64,000 bases of DNA from Allocoleopsis franciscana PCC 7113 (GTDB lineage: Bacteria; Cyanobacteriota; Cyanobacteriia; Cyanobacteriales; Coleofasciculaceae). Below, in pieces: positions 46,241 through 54,248 of this stretch. The DNA lies in the NCBI RefSeq assembly GCF_000317515.1, contig NC_019738.1, positions 3,250,001 to 3,314,000 on the forward strand, read 5' to 3'. How positions within the stretch are numbered: the stretch's first letter is position 1; each line of letters opens with the position of its first letter. The position numbers were made by a program, and so were the translations under genes. The notes beneath the pieces were generated by a model. It worked only from the letters and a program-made list of their open reading frames with translations, had not been told where the DNA came from and did no database searches.

Positions 46241-46469
46241 AGCCTACTACTCCCTTCCCTTGCTTGCTAATCCGCTAAGCGTTTTTTCTGCTAATAACTC
46301 CGTGACATTAAATTTAGAGCGGAAGTCGATGCAATACGTCTATCAGTAGGAAGAGTAGGCTTCTCTCTCCTGAGAAATACTGGCTCAAGTGTACAGGATT
46401 ACCAAGGATTATAAACTAATGTAAACCATGATTCATAAGCAAGGAAACAGTTACCCTAGGTTTTCTGCC

Positions 46470-47711
46470 TCAACGACAAAACTTTTCTACACAGCGAACA
46501 AAGATTTCTGTACCCATCAATAAAGCTGTTTCATCAAAATCGAATCGGGGATGATGATGGGGATAAGCTAAATCCCGGCTAGGGTTGGCTGACCCCAAGA
46601 AGAAATAGCAACCAGGCACTTCCTTAAGGAAAAATGACATATCTTCTCCCCCCATGGTCTGACATTCTGGAACAACTCCGGCTGGAGTTTCCACAACATC
46701 GGATGCCACTGACCGAACAAGTTCAGCCATTTGGACATCATTAATTACGGGTGGATAAAGCTGTACATAATTAAACTCGTAAAGAGCGCCCTGACTCTGG
46801 CAAATACCAGCAATGACTTGTTCAATTCTTTGGGAAAAATACCCTTCTAGTTTCGGGTTAAAATACCTAACCGTACCACTCATTTTAGCCGTGTCGGCAA
46901 TCACATTGCGTGCTGTACCCGAATGAAGTGTGCCCACTGTAACCACGGCTGAATCAATCGGGTCAACATTCCGAGCGACAATAGTCTGTAAAGCATTCAC
47001 AATTTGGGCACTGACGACGATGGAGTCAACGGTTTGATGGGGCATCGCACCGTGTCCCCCTTTGCCAAAAATAGTGCAATCAAAGCCTTCTACGGCTGCC
47101 ATTAATGCACCACTGCGTACACCCACGGTACCCAAGGGCAAATTGTTCCACAGATGCAAACCAATCATGGCTTGAACATCGGGATTTTTTAAGACGCCCT
47201 CTTCTATCATCGGTTTGGCACCCCCTGGCCCTTCCTCTGCGGGTTGGAAGATGATTTTTACAGTCCCAGTGAAATCTTCCCGGTGGTGGGCGAGATAATA
47301 AGCAGTACCCAGAGCGATCGCGGTATGTCCATCATGACCACAAGCGTGCATGATCCCGTCATGCTGCGATCGGTAAGGCACGTCATTTGCTTCTTGAATC
47401 GGTAGGGCATCCATATCCGCCCGAATGCCAAGCACAGGGCCAGGGCGATTACTGGAAATTGTGGCAACAATCCCGGTTTTGGCAATCCCGGTTTGATAAC
47501 GAAGCGGTACTGAGGAGTTAAGTGTCTGCTCAAATCCCCATTCCTGCAACTTCTGTGAGATAAATGCCGCCGTTAGCTGTTCTTTAAAGCCTAATTCGGG
47601 ACGCTGATGCAGATGTCTGCGCCATTCGACGAGTTGAGGCTGCAATGAGCGAATCGCGAGTCTAATCTGAGAGAAATCGACCGAATGGGGATGGGGGAAT
47701 GTAGAAACCAT
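46470..47711 (-). CDS. M20 family metallo-amidohydrolase
   Basis: 413-residue zinc or manganese hydrolase of the M20D type (IAA-amino-acid / N-acyl-amino-acid amidohydrolase group). Motifs in order: ADMDALPIQE, then HACGHDGHTAIALG with metal ligands, IFQPAEEGPGGAKPMIEEG with the catalytic Glu pair, then IGLHLWNNLP. The dimerisation insert is present, and the final metal-binding region is PECQTMGGEDMSFF with HHHPRFDFDE. The natural substrate is not predictable; N-acetylated or hippurate-like amides are usual. Its gene follows bioD in the same direction by about 55 bp. Confidence 0.93.
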   Translation of the reverse strand: MVSTFPHPHSVDFSQIRLAIRSLQPQLVEWRRHLHQRPELGFKEQLTAAFISQKLQEWGFEQTLNSSVPLRYQTGIAKTGIVATISSNRPGPVLGIRADMDALPIQEANDVPYRSQHDGIMHACGHDGHTAIALGTAYYLAHHREDFTGTVKIIFQPAEEGPGGAKPMIEEGVLKNPDVQAMIGLHLWNNLPLGTVGVRSGALMAAVEGFDCTIFGKGGHGAMPHQTVDSIVVSAQIVNALQTIVARNVDPIDSAVVTVGTLHSGTARNVIADTAKMSGTVRYFNPKLEGYFSQRIEQVIAGICQSQGALYEFNYVQLYPPVINDVQMAELVRSVASDVVETPAGVVPECQTMGGEDMSFFLKEVPGCYFFLGSANPSRDLAYPHHHPRFDFDETALLMGTEIFVRCVEKFCR

Positions 47712-47766
47712 GTTTTGCCGCGCTTAATAGTAACGTGGGTAAGCAACTATGGGGTAAGTGTTGCTT

Positions 47767-48447
47767 CTAGCTTGGCATTAACAACTCCAAGTCTAAACTT
47801 GAAGCCACTTGAGCCAGCTTCGAGAGGTCAGTGGGGTCAGTCAAATAAGGTAAAATCCCCAAAACTGGGACGTTGGTCAAAGACTTAATCAAGTCAATCG
47901 GTGTCCAATTGGCGATGTCCTCCTGTGAACAGGGCTGGACACAATTGAGAACAATGCCTTGAAGCTGAACCCCACACGAGCGTGCTAAGGCAACATTGGC
48001 AACGGCTTGCGCGATCGCACCGAGTTTCACCGACACAACTAATACAACCGGTAACCGCCAATCCCTTGCCAAATCCGCCACTGTGAGTTCGTGAGTGATG
48101 GGTGAACCCAGTCCGCCGAGGGCTTCCACCAGCACCCACTGACGCTGCTGCTGCAAGCGACTAAACGCCTGCCACACTAAACCGAGGTCAACGGTACGTC
48201 CTTCCCGTTCTGCCGCTACCGGGGGTGCTACGGGTGTCTGAAAGCGCAAGGGCGTCATTTCTTCTGGGGATTGGTTGAGGTTAAAAAGCTGTTGATACAA
48301 CTCACAATCTCCTTCCCCCGTTTGAATGGGTTTGAATACCCCCAAACTCTCTTGAGGACGGTAAGTCTGCCAATAAGCCACTAGGGCACAGGTCAAAACT
48401 GTTTTTCCTGCTCCCGTATCGGTGCCAGTAATTAGTAGTGCGTTCAA
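47767..48447 (-). CDS. bioD: Dethiobiotin synthase
   Basis: ATP-dependent closure of the ureido ring of dethiobiotin from 7,8-diaminononanoate and CO2. The N-terminal P-loop GTDTGAGKT (about residues 7-15) follows MNALLIT. KPIQTGEGD carries the substrate-contacting Lys and Thr, and VLVEALGGLGSPI corresponds to the VEGAGG motif, altered here to VEALGG. The length of 226 is usual. It is 18 bp downstream of the Ser/Thr kinase gene and upstream of the M20 hydrolase gene, all on the minus strand. No other bio gene is in the window. Confidence 0.93.
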   Translation of the reverse strand: MNALLITGTDTGAGKTVLTCALVAYWQTYRPQESLGVFKPIQTGEGDCELYQQLFNLNQSPEEMTPLRFQTPVAPPVAAEREGRTVDLGLVWQAFSRLQQQRQWVLVEALGGLGSPITHELTVADLARDWRLPVVLVVSVKLGAIAQAVANVALARSCGVQLQGIVLNCVQPCSQEDIANWTPIDLIKSLTNVPVLGILPYLTDPTDLSKLAQVASSLDLELLMPS

Positions 48448-48465
48448 AGGTCAATCAAGTTTGCT

Positions 48466-50505
48466 TTAGGGAGTCGTGGTGGGAGTTGGAGTTGGTGTTG
48501 GTGTTGGAGTCGGTGATGGAGTCGGTGTTGGAGTCGGTGTTGGAGCCACATTCTGAAGACTGAGATTGAGCTTAAAGCTTGCCTCATTTCCAGCGATCAC
48601 ATCCACTCTATACTGACCAGGCCGGACAAAATTGATCCCGGCGGCATTTTGCTGAACGGTTCCATCGGGATATTGAACATTGATTCTCACGTCAGCTTCT
48701 ACAGGCTTCACCGTAAGCGCCTGACCTTGTGGAACGGTCACCACATACCGCTTGATCAGTTGTGGGCTAGTTTTACCTGAAACATCCACACTTTTACCTG
48801 CTGGCACCTTGACTGTTTCTGAGTCGTATTTAGCTGAAGGCGAGGGTGAGGGTGACGGTGAGGGTGAGGCTGAGGGTGACGGTGCCAAAGTCAGCGCTAG
48901 GGTGTAATCCCTATCCGCCACACCTTGGACGGGTCGCAGTTGAATGGTGTAATTTCCTGTAAAAGGAAGCGTTCCTTCCCAATCCTTCACCCGTGTCGCC
49001 CGGTTACCCACTGGCTTTCCATTGGGTCCGAGTATCGTCATCAAGACTCCTTCTTCCGGAATCCGTGCGGTCAGTCGTTGGTCTTGTTCACCCTTGATAA
49101 TGTAGTTAACGGTTGTATTGGCGTTTAAAGCCCCTTCTGTGGTAATCGTTTTACCGACGGGCACGTTCAGGTTTCGACTAAAGGAAGTCGGCGTTGGTGT
49201 TGTTGGTACGGGTGAGAGTGGTGTTGCCGGTATTGGTGAGAGTGTTGTTGTCGGTATCGGTGAGAGTGTTTCGATGGGTGTCGGCGGTAATGTTTCTATA
49301 ACGAGGGGAGTGGGTAACTCGTCGCCAATCGGCTCGGTGGGCGTTAAAGTGGCTTGAGGGTCGCCTTGATTTCTCAGAGAACTGAAAAGCGCCCAAGAAC
49401 CTAATCCTGCTAACAATGCCAGCGTAATGCCAATCCCCAGCACAGCCATGGGATTATCCCAGATTGTGTTTCGGTTGGGATCAGGGATTGAGGGATTGCC
49501 TCGTTGTGGCGTTCTGGCACCCGCACCCCCGGCGGGAGGACGTCCCACCGCCATGGTGGCGACTTGTGAGAGGTTGGGATCGGGTCGTTGAGGAGGTGGG
49601 GGAGAAACAGGTGATTGGGGTGTGGGGGATTGAAGTGCTTGCATCACTTCCGTTGCCGATTGGTAGCGATCGCCCGGTCTATAACTTAGCATCCGGTTCA
49701 AAACGCTGGCTAATTCATCACTCACATTCGCCCATCGCCGCCAGCTCCAAGTGAGTTGATTATCATCAAATAGGGCTTGTGGCTCTTTGCCGGTTAGCAA
49801 TACCACGGCTGTAGCGGCTAAAGAATACAGGTCACTGCTAGGATAAGCCCGACCCGTCTGGATTTGTTCACTGGGTGCATATCCGACTTTGCCCACAGTT
49901 GTGATTGGGGCGGAGGCGACGGAGGTGAAAATTCGGGTTGCCAGTTCCTTAACCACACCGAAGTCGATCAGCACCGGCAAACCGTCCGAGTTGCGTCGAA
50001 TAATATTGTCCGGCGTAATGTCTCGGTGAATAATGCCTTTGCTGTGGACGTGATCCAACACGGGCACTAATTGAATTAATAACTGCCGAATCTCGGCTTC
50101 TGAGAAGACGCCAGTGCTAGGCTCTGGGCTTCCCCCGCTCGGATTGGTACTTTGAATATAGGTCTGGGCTTTGCGATCGTTGAGCAGTTCGCGATAGGTT
50201 TTCCCCTCCACATAGTCCTGCACCAAAAACAGCCGTCCGTCCTGCTCAAAGTTGGCTCGGAACTGGGGAACTTGTGGGTGGTTAATTTTATAGAGAGATT
50301 CTGCCTCTCTTTGGAACAGTTCCTTCGACTTCTCTAGTTCATACGCTCCTGTCTCAGGAGGAATTAATTCCTTGAGGGCGCAACGTTCATTAAAGCGCCC
50401 TTGGTCTTCTGCTAGGTAAGTCCGACCAAATCCGCCTTGACCCAGAACACTGAGCAAGTGGTAACGATTTTGCAGAATAGTTCCTGAGGGAATCGGTGGT
50501 TCCAT
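48466..50505 (-). CDS. Membrane Ser/Thr protein kinase with extracytoplasmic sensor domains
   Basis: 679 residues. The Hanks-type kinase domain occupies residues 14-290: G-loop GQGGFGRTY (22-30), Lys in CALKELIPP (45), catalytic HRDITPDN with the usual LxxxN variation, and metal-binding DFG in LIDFGVVKEL. The activation loop is followed by GYAPSEQ. A Pro-rich linker leads to one membrane helix (VLGIGITLALLAGLGSWALF, about 354-373). Outside are two beta-rich modules similar to bacterial pre-peptidase C-terminal domains (VPVGKTITTEG..., VPAGKSVDVSGK...), joined by Pro/Ser-rich linkers. A Thr-Pro repeat tail ends the protein. This layout is typical of cyanobacterial receptor-like kinases. It is upstream of bioD and M20 on the same strand. 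Confidence 0.93.
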   Translation of the reverse strand: MEPPIPSGTILQNRYHLLSVLGQGGFGRTYLAEDQGRFNERCALKELIPPETGAYELEKSKELFQREAESLYKINHPQVPQFRANFEQDGRLFLVQDYVEGKTYRELLNDRKAQTYIQSTNPSGGSPEPSTGVFSEAEIRQLLIQLVPVLDHVHSKGIIHRDITPDNIIRRNSDGLPVLIDFGVVKELATRIFTSVASAPITTVGKVGYAPSEQIQTGRAYPSSDLYSLAATAVVLLTGKEPQALFDDNQLTWSWRRWANVSDELASVLNRMLSYRPGDRYQSATEVMQALQSPTPQSPVSPPPPQRPDPNLSQVATMAVGRPPAGGAGARTPQRGNPSIPDPNRNTIWDNPMAVLGIGITLALLAGLGSWALFSSLRNQGDPQATLTPTEPIGDELPTPLVIETLPPTPIETLSPIPTTTLSPIPATPLSPVPTTPTPTSFSRNLNVPVGKTITTEGALNANTTVNYIIKGEQDQRLTARIPEEGVLMTILGPNGKPVGNRATRVKDWEGTLPFTGNYTIQLRPVQGVADRDYTLALTLAPSPSASPSPSPSPSPSAKYDSETVKVPAGKSVDVSGKTSPQLIKRYVVTVPQGQALTVKPVEADVRINVQYPDGTVQQNAAGINFVRPGQYRVDVIAGNEASFKLNLSLQNVAPTPTPTPTPSPTPTPTPTPTPTTTP

Positions 50506-51489
50506 GAGCGTATTTACCCGTTTTGATCAGAAAGAGGAAGGACGCCTAACGGCAAGTTGGTTTTGCTTTCCGTGCATCAGCTAGCTGTCTTCACTTTACT
50601 TAGGGTACCGTGAATGAAAGCAACTCGCCAGTAAGATATTTATCAGAAATTTTCTTCATTATTCCATTAAAAGATAATAAAGAAAGAATTTATTTTTGGT
50701 CAGTTAGACATTTTTACCCCATAAGGGCATATTCCTTTTGAGTGAAGTTTTGATTTTTCTAATCAAATCTCTAATCAATATGAGAAAGACCTGAAGCCAA
50801 AAGACAGATGGATGATCACTCACAAAAGGCGGGCATCGTCTCGAAGCGCCTCGCTTTTGCCGCGAAAAAATTGAACCTAGAACAGCGCTTGCCAGAGCGG
50901 TCTATGCTTCTGGCTGGACAACAACTACCCAAACGTGAAATGTAGTGATACACTATAAAGCTGCCTAAAAACTAACTACACTCGTCTGTGTGTCGAAAGA
51001 CTAGTTTGCGACTCACGACTCAAAAAACTTGGCTTAGCTAGCCATCAGCTTTTCTAGACCAACCTAATCTAGAAACTAATGGCTATTCTGGTATTTTACC
51101 TACGACTTGTAGTAGGTTCGATTTTTCATGTCTAAATTTCGGTAGATTAGATGCTGAATTTTCCCTAATATTTTCTATTTCCATTGACTAAGCAAAAATC
51201 TAACTCAGGACTTGTTTAGGTTGGAGTCCAAGTCAGTGAAAAGGAGTAGGCAGAACCTGTTTTATTGGGGGCTAGGCTATGCCGCCAAATGGATTTTTAC
51301 CTGTTGGTAATCACCATGGGATCATGGCGCAATGCTCACTTCCTCCGTTTTTACAAGCTGTATTTATGTAAAAAATATAAAGTTTATTTCTTTGTGCTGA
51401 TTAATTAGCTTTCATCTATCTCAATGAATGGCTATCCTTCTCATCCGTACAACTTTTTTAAAAAATCTTACAAGTGTTTATAACTGGGA
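50506..51489. other. ~1 kb non-coding region upstream of prs
   Basis: No open frame here has coding character. Four structures stand out: a GC-rich inverted stretch around 50825-50862, the strong hairpin at 51040-51084, an ACCTAC/GTAGGT hairpin at 51098-51117 and a TTGGGGGC / GCCGCCAA stem at about 51277-51294 followed by ATGGATTTTT. A non-coding RNA or a long structured leader of prs is possible. I do not recognise a known RNA family. Confidence 0.5.
51040..51084. promoter_or_regulatory. Long hairpin in the prs upstream region
   Basis: AGCCATCAGCTTTTCTAGA (51040-51058) pairs with TCTAGAAACTAATGGCT (51068-51084) around a 9-base loop, with TCTAGA and AGCCAT at the two ends of the stem perfectly matched and small bulges between. 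It is too long to be chance, and no T run follows it. Confidence 0.55.
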
Positions 51490-52521
51490 ATGATAAGATT
51501 GCAATCAAATGAGCTTCGAGGGTTTGCTGTGAGCCGTTCTGCAACTTTAACGCTTCAGCCCATGCTGCCGCCAATTGCGGACAATAATCGTCTCCGACTG
51601 TTTTCAGGTTCTGCGAATATTCCACTGGCACAAGAAGTGGCTCGCTATCTGGGGATGGATTTGGGACCGATGGTTCGCAAACAATTTGCAGATGGAGAGT
51701 TATATATTCAAATTCAGGAATCCATTCGGGGTTGTGATGTTTACCTGATTCAGCCAACGTGCCAACCAGTAAACGCTCACCTGATGGAATTGCTGATTAT
51801 GGTTGATGCCTGCCGTCGGGCATCAGCGCGGCAAATTACTGCCGTAATTCCTTACTATGGTTATGCCAGAGCAGACCGCAAAACGGCTGGGCGCGAGTCG
51901 ATTACGGCGAAGCTGGTTGCTAACTTGATTACGGAGGCAGGTGCCAGTCGCGTTTTAGCCATGGATTTGCACTCTGCCCAAATTCAAGGCTACTTTGACA
52001 TTCCCTTTGACCATGTCTACGGCTCACCTGTATTGCTAGACTATCTGGCAAGTAAACGACTCTCTGACATCGTGGTTGTTTCACCCGATGTGGGTGGTGT
52101 GGCTAGAGCTAGGGCATTTGCCAAAAAGCTAAATGATGCTCCCCTGGCGATTATTGACAAGCGTCGGCAGGCGCACAATGTAGCGGAAGTGATGAATGTC
52201 ATCGGGGATGTCGAAGGCAAAACCGCCGTTTTGGTAGACGACATGATTGATACCGCTGGCACCATTTGTGAGGGAGCGAGAATACTGCGGGAGGAGGGTG
52301 CACGCCAAGTCTACGCCTGTGCCACTCATGCCGTTTTTTCGCCTCCAGCTATCGAGCGCCTTTCGAGTGGGATATTTGAAGAAATCATTGTGACGAATAC
52401 AATTCCCGTTTCGGAAGAAAAGCGCTTTGCACAATTAACGGTGCTTTCGGTGGCTAACTTGCTGGGCGAAACCATTTGGCGTATTCATGAGGACAGCTCT
52501 GTAAGTAGTATGTTCCGTTAA
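51490..52521 (+). CDS. prs: Ribose-phosphate pyrophosphokinase (PRPP synthase)
   Basis: Makes PRPP from ribose 5-phosphate and ATP for purine, pyrimidine, His, Trp and NAD synthesis. Motifs: LRLFSGSANIPLAQEVA, FADGELYIQIQESIRG, PYYGYARADRKTAGRESITAKLVA (ATP and the catalytic flexible loop), DLHSAQIQGYFDIPFDH and the PRPP loop VLVDDMIDTAGT. The 343-residue form from the ATG at 51490 is slightly long. A GTG at 51532 (VSRSATLTLQPM), closer to the start of related proteins, is a serious alternative. It is a monocistronic gene closed by the strong terminator at 52561 and supplies the substrate for PurF encoded at 58424. Confidence 0.97.
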   Translation: MIRLQSNELRGFAVSRSATLTLQPMLPPIADNNRLRLFSGSANIPLAQEVARYLGMDLGPMVRKQFADGELYIQIQESIRGCDVYLIQPTCQPVNAHLMELLIMVDACRRASARQITAVIPYYGYARADRKTAGRESITAKLVANLITEAGASRVLAMDLHSAQIQGYFDIPFDHVYGSPVLLDYLASKRLSDIVVVSPDVGGVARARAFAKKLNDAPLAIIDKRRQAHNVAEVMNVIGDVEGKTAVLVDDMIDTAGTICEGARILREEGARQVYACATHAVFSPPAIERLSSGIFEEIIVTNTIPVSEEKRFAQLTVLSVANLLGETIWRIHEDSSVSSMFR

Positions 52522-52560
52522 TGGAGTAAATCTCCTGAAAGAATTCTCCGCAGAAGCCTG

Positions 52561-52590
52561 TAATACCAACTCCGGTTGGTATTACTCCTT
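52561..52590 (+). terminator. Intrinsic terminator of prs
   Basis: TAATACCAAC, TCCG loop, GTTGGTATTA gives a perfect 10-bp stem, followed directly by CTCCTTTTTCTTT. It lies 40 bp after the prs stop codon. Confidence 0.85.
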
Positions 52591-52696
52591 TTTCTTTAGC
52601 CCGAGTAAGCCCGGAGATTTAGTGAGGACTATGTTTTGTGTAGCCCCAGGTTTCCAGCCTGTGGGGGAAAAAAGCGTATTAGAGCATTAACGCAAT

Positions 52697-53137
52697 TCAA
52701 CGTCCCTGCTTCTGATCAGATGGCGGGAGTTGTTTTTGTATCTGCGTCTGATTCTCTCTAACAGCTTTTTCTAACTCCACTTCTAGCTCAGACTTTAAAG
52801 ACTTCGTCCAGTTATAGCAACAGACTAAAGCGACTCGCCTCTCACCACACCCCAACTGGCGCGATCGCCAATTCGCCTCCATCAGCTTTTGCTTACACCG
52901 ACGCAAACCCGCTTTGATTTCCTCCGGTACACCCTGCAAAGAAAGCGGCCCAATGCCCTCTAGTTTCTCCTCTTTCCACCACTGAGTATTCGTATTGTTC
53001 TTGGCAACTTGACGCAACTCACGACGACACCAATCCCGCCATGCCTTTGCGATCGCACAATTCATGTGTAACTTAGCCAGAACACTCGCCGCTTCGAGTA
53101 GCATCGCCTCACCTACTGGTGGTTGCTCAGCTCTCAT
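52697..53137 (-). CDS. Conserved hypothetical protein
   Basis: About 146 residues from the ATG at 53137 (MRAEQPPVGEAML); a TTG at 53170 would add eleven. It is basic, Cys- and Trp-containing and probably helical, with KAWRDWCRRELRQVAKN, a central GIGPLSLQGVPEEIKAGLRRCK, and GERRVALVCCYNWTKSLKSELE near the end. The last 30 residues are Gln/Glu-rich. It resembles small hypothetical proteins annotated in other cyanobacteria, but I cannot name a domain. It is divergent from the LCIB-like gene (about 95 bp between starts). Confidence 0.65.
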   Translation of the reverse strand: MRAEQPPVGEAMLLEAASVLAKLHMNCAIAKAWRDWCRRELRQVAKNNTNTQWWKEEKLEGIGPLSLQGVPEEIKAGLRRCKQKLMEANWRSRQLGCGERRVALVCCYNWTKSLKSELEVELEKAVRENQTQIQKQLPPSDQKQGR

Positions 53138-53231
53138 GGCTATCTTTGATAGTATTGCTCGAATCCTCAAGGATGGGTGACGTTAAGCTAGTCAACAACA
53201 GTTTCGCAAGCTAGTTAGGAGGATGTAGGAG

Positions 53232-54047
53232 ATGACTCAGGGTTCTGTCAATCAGCTTGGTGAAACTATCCCGCAATTGCTCAATGGATATGACCCTAAC
53301 GTGTTTCCAGCATTTCATCAAACACTTTCTACGCACTTTCCAGGGGCATTACCCATGACCAAGTACATGAGAAAAACTTTCCAAAGTTTGAGTGCCTACG
53401 GTTTTTGTGACGAGAACACGATGGGAATGATCGCTATTTGTCGAGATGAAATCGCTGAACCCCTATTCACTGAAGTGATTCGATACTGGGGGAAAACCTT
53501 TAATTGTTGTAGTTTAGCTGGGTTCGTCATGATGGGGAAAACTGGGTTAGCTGCCGCCACAGACCATACCCCTATTGTTGATGGTATTCGTCGCTTTGCC
53601 TTCTATGCTATGCCCCACATTGCCATTTCTAGACATGGTGATATGGGTAAAGTCTATAGAGATGGTCTTCAAAAAGCTTCTCATGCTTGTGGAGCATTAG
53701 AAACAGTGGTTCAAGAACTGGCATCGGGTCACTTGAAACTAGAAATGGATATGCAGGATATTGAACAAACAATTATCCGCCAGAAAATTCTTTCGACCCT
53801 TACCTATGGGGACAAACCCGATTTGATAGAAATTACGAAATTGGCCTCTCGAATTATTTCTGATGATGTCAAAAACCTCTTAAACATCCTGGATTCTTCG
53901 GTATTTAATTATGCCGTTATGACCGGCATTCAAATTCACGGTCCTTTAGGCAGCCACTGGATCTATCCGCAAGATTTTTATGTCGTCGGATCTGACCTTC
54001 CTGAAGGAAAGGCAGAGATTGAAGCGTTTCAGTCGGGGCGGAAATGA
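53232..54047 (+). CDS. LCIB-type carbonic anhydrase homologue
   Basis: 271 residues, very similar in layout to the algal limiting-CO2-inducible protein B/C family, whose members are zinc carbonic anhydrases of beta-like fold used in CO2 capture. FPGALPMTKYMRKTFQSLSAYGF opens the domain. The zinc/catalytic set can be placed: C70-R71-D72 in AICRDEIAEPL, H129 in YAMPHIAIS and C153 in KASHACGALE. Also seen is SLAGFVMMGKTGLAAATDHTP, typical of the family. Two ribosome-binding-like GGAGG/GGAG motifs precede the ATG. No carboxysome or bicarbonate-transport gene is adjacent. Whether it is active or regulatory cannot be told from sequence alone. Confidence 0.85.
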   Translation: MTQGSVNQLGETIPQLLNGYDPNVFPAFHQTLSTHFPGALPMTKYMRKTFQSLSAYGFCDENTMGMIAICRDEIAEPLFTEVIRYWGKTFNCCSLAGFVMMGKTGLAAATDHTPIVDGIRRFAFYAMPHIAISRHGDMGKVYRDGLQKASHACGALETVVQELASGHLKLEMDMQDIEQTIIRQKILSTLTYGDKPDLIEITKLASRIISDDVKNLLNILDSSVFNYAVMTGIQIHGPLGSHWIYPQDFYVVGSDLPEGKAEIEAFQSGRK

Positions 54048-54117
54048 ACCTCAGTGGTACGATCACGATCCGCTATGTATTTTCCAGCTTGTGTAGATAC
54101 AGGTTTCAGTGGGTGCG

Positions 54118-54228
54118 GTTTCATCAACCCTCCCTTAATAGAGTGGGTTGAAAGATCGCGACTTCTACAAGGTGTTTCGTCGTTCCGTCAAGTTTTGTCA
54201 ACCCTCCCTTAATAGGGTGGGTTGAAAG
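54118..54228. CRISPR. Minimal CRISPR remnant: two 37-bp repeats and one 37-bp spacer
   Basis: Repeats at 54118-54154 and 54192-54228 are 37 bp each and differ at three positions. Both begin GTTT, contain CAACCCTCCCTTAATAG and end GTGGGTTGAAAG. The inner CAACCC / GGGTTG pair can form the usual repeat stem, and the ending TTGAAAG is CRISPR-like. The spacer 54155-54191 is also 37 bp. No cas genes or leader are in the window. A decayed third repeat end, AATAGGGTTGAAAG, is at 56060-56073 beyond the insertion sequence. Confidence 0.6.
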
Positions 54229-54248
54229 ACACGTCTGGAAATTTTGAT

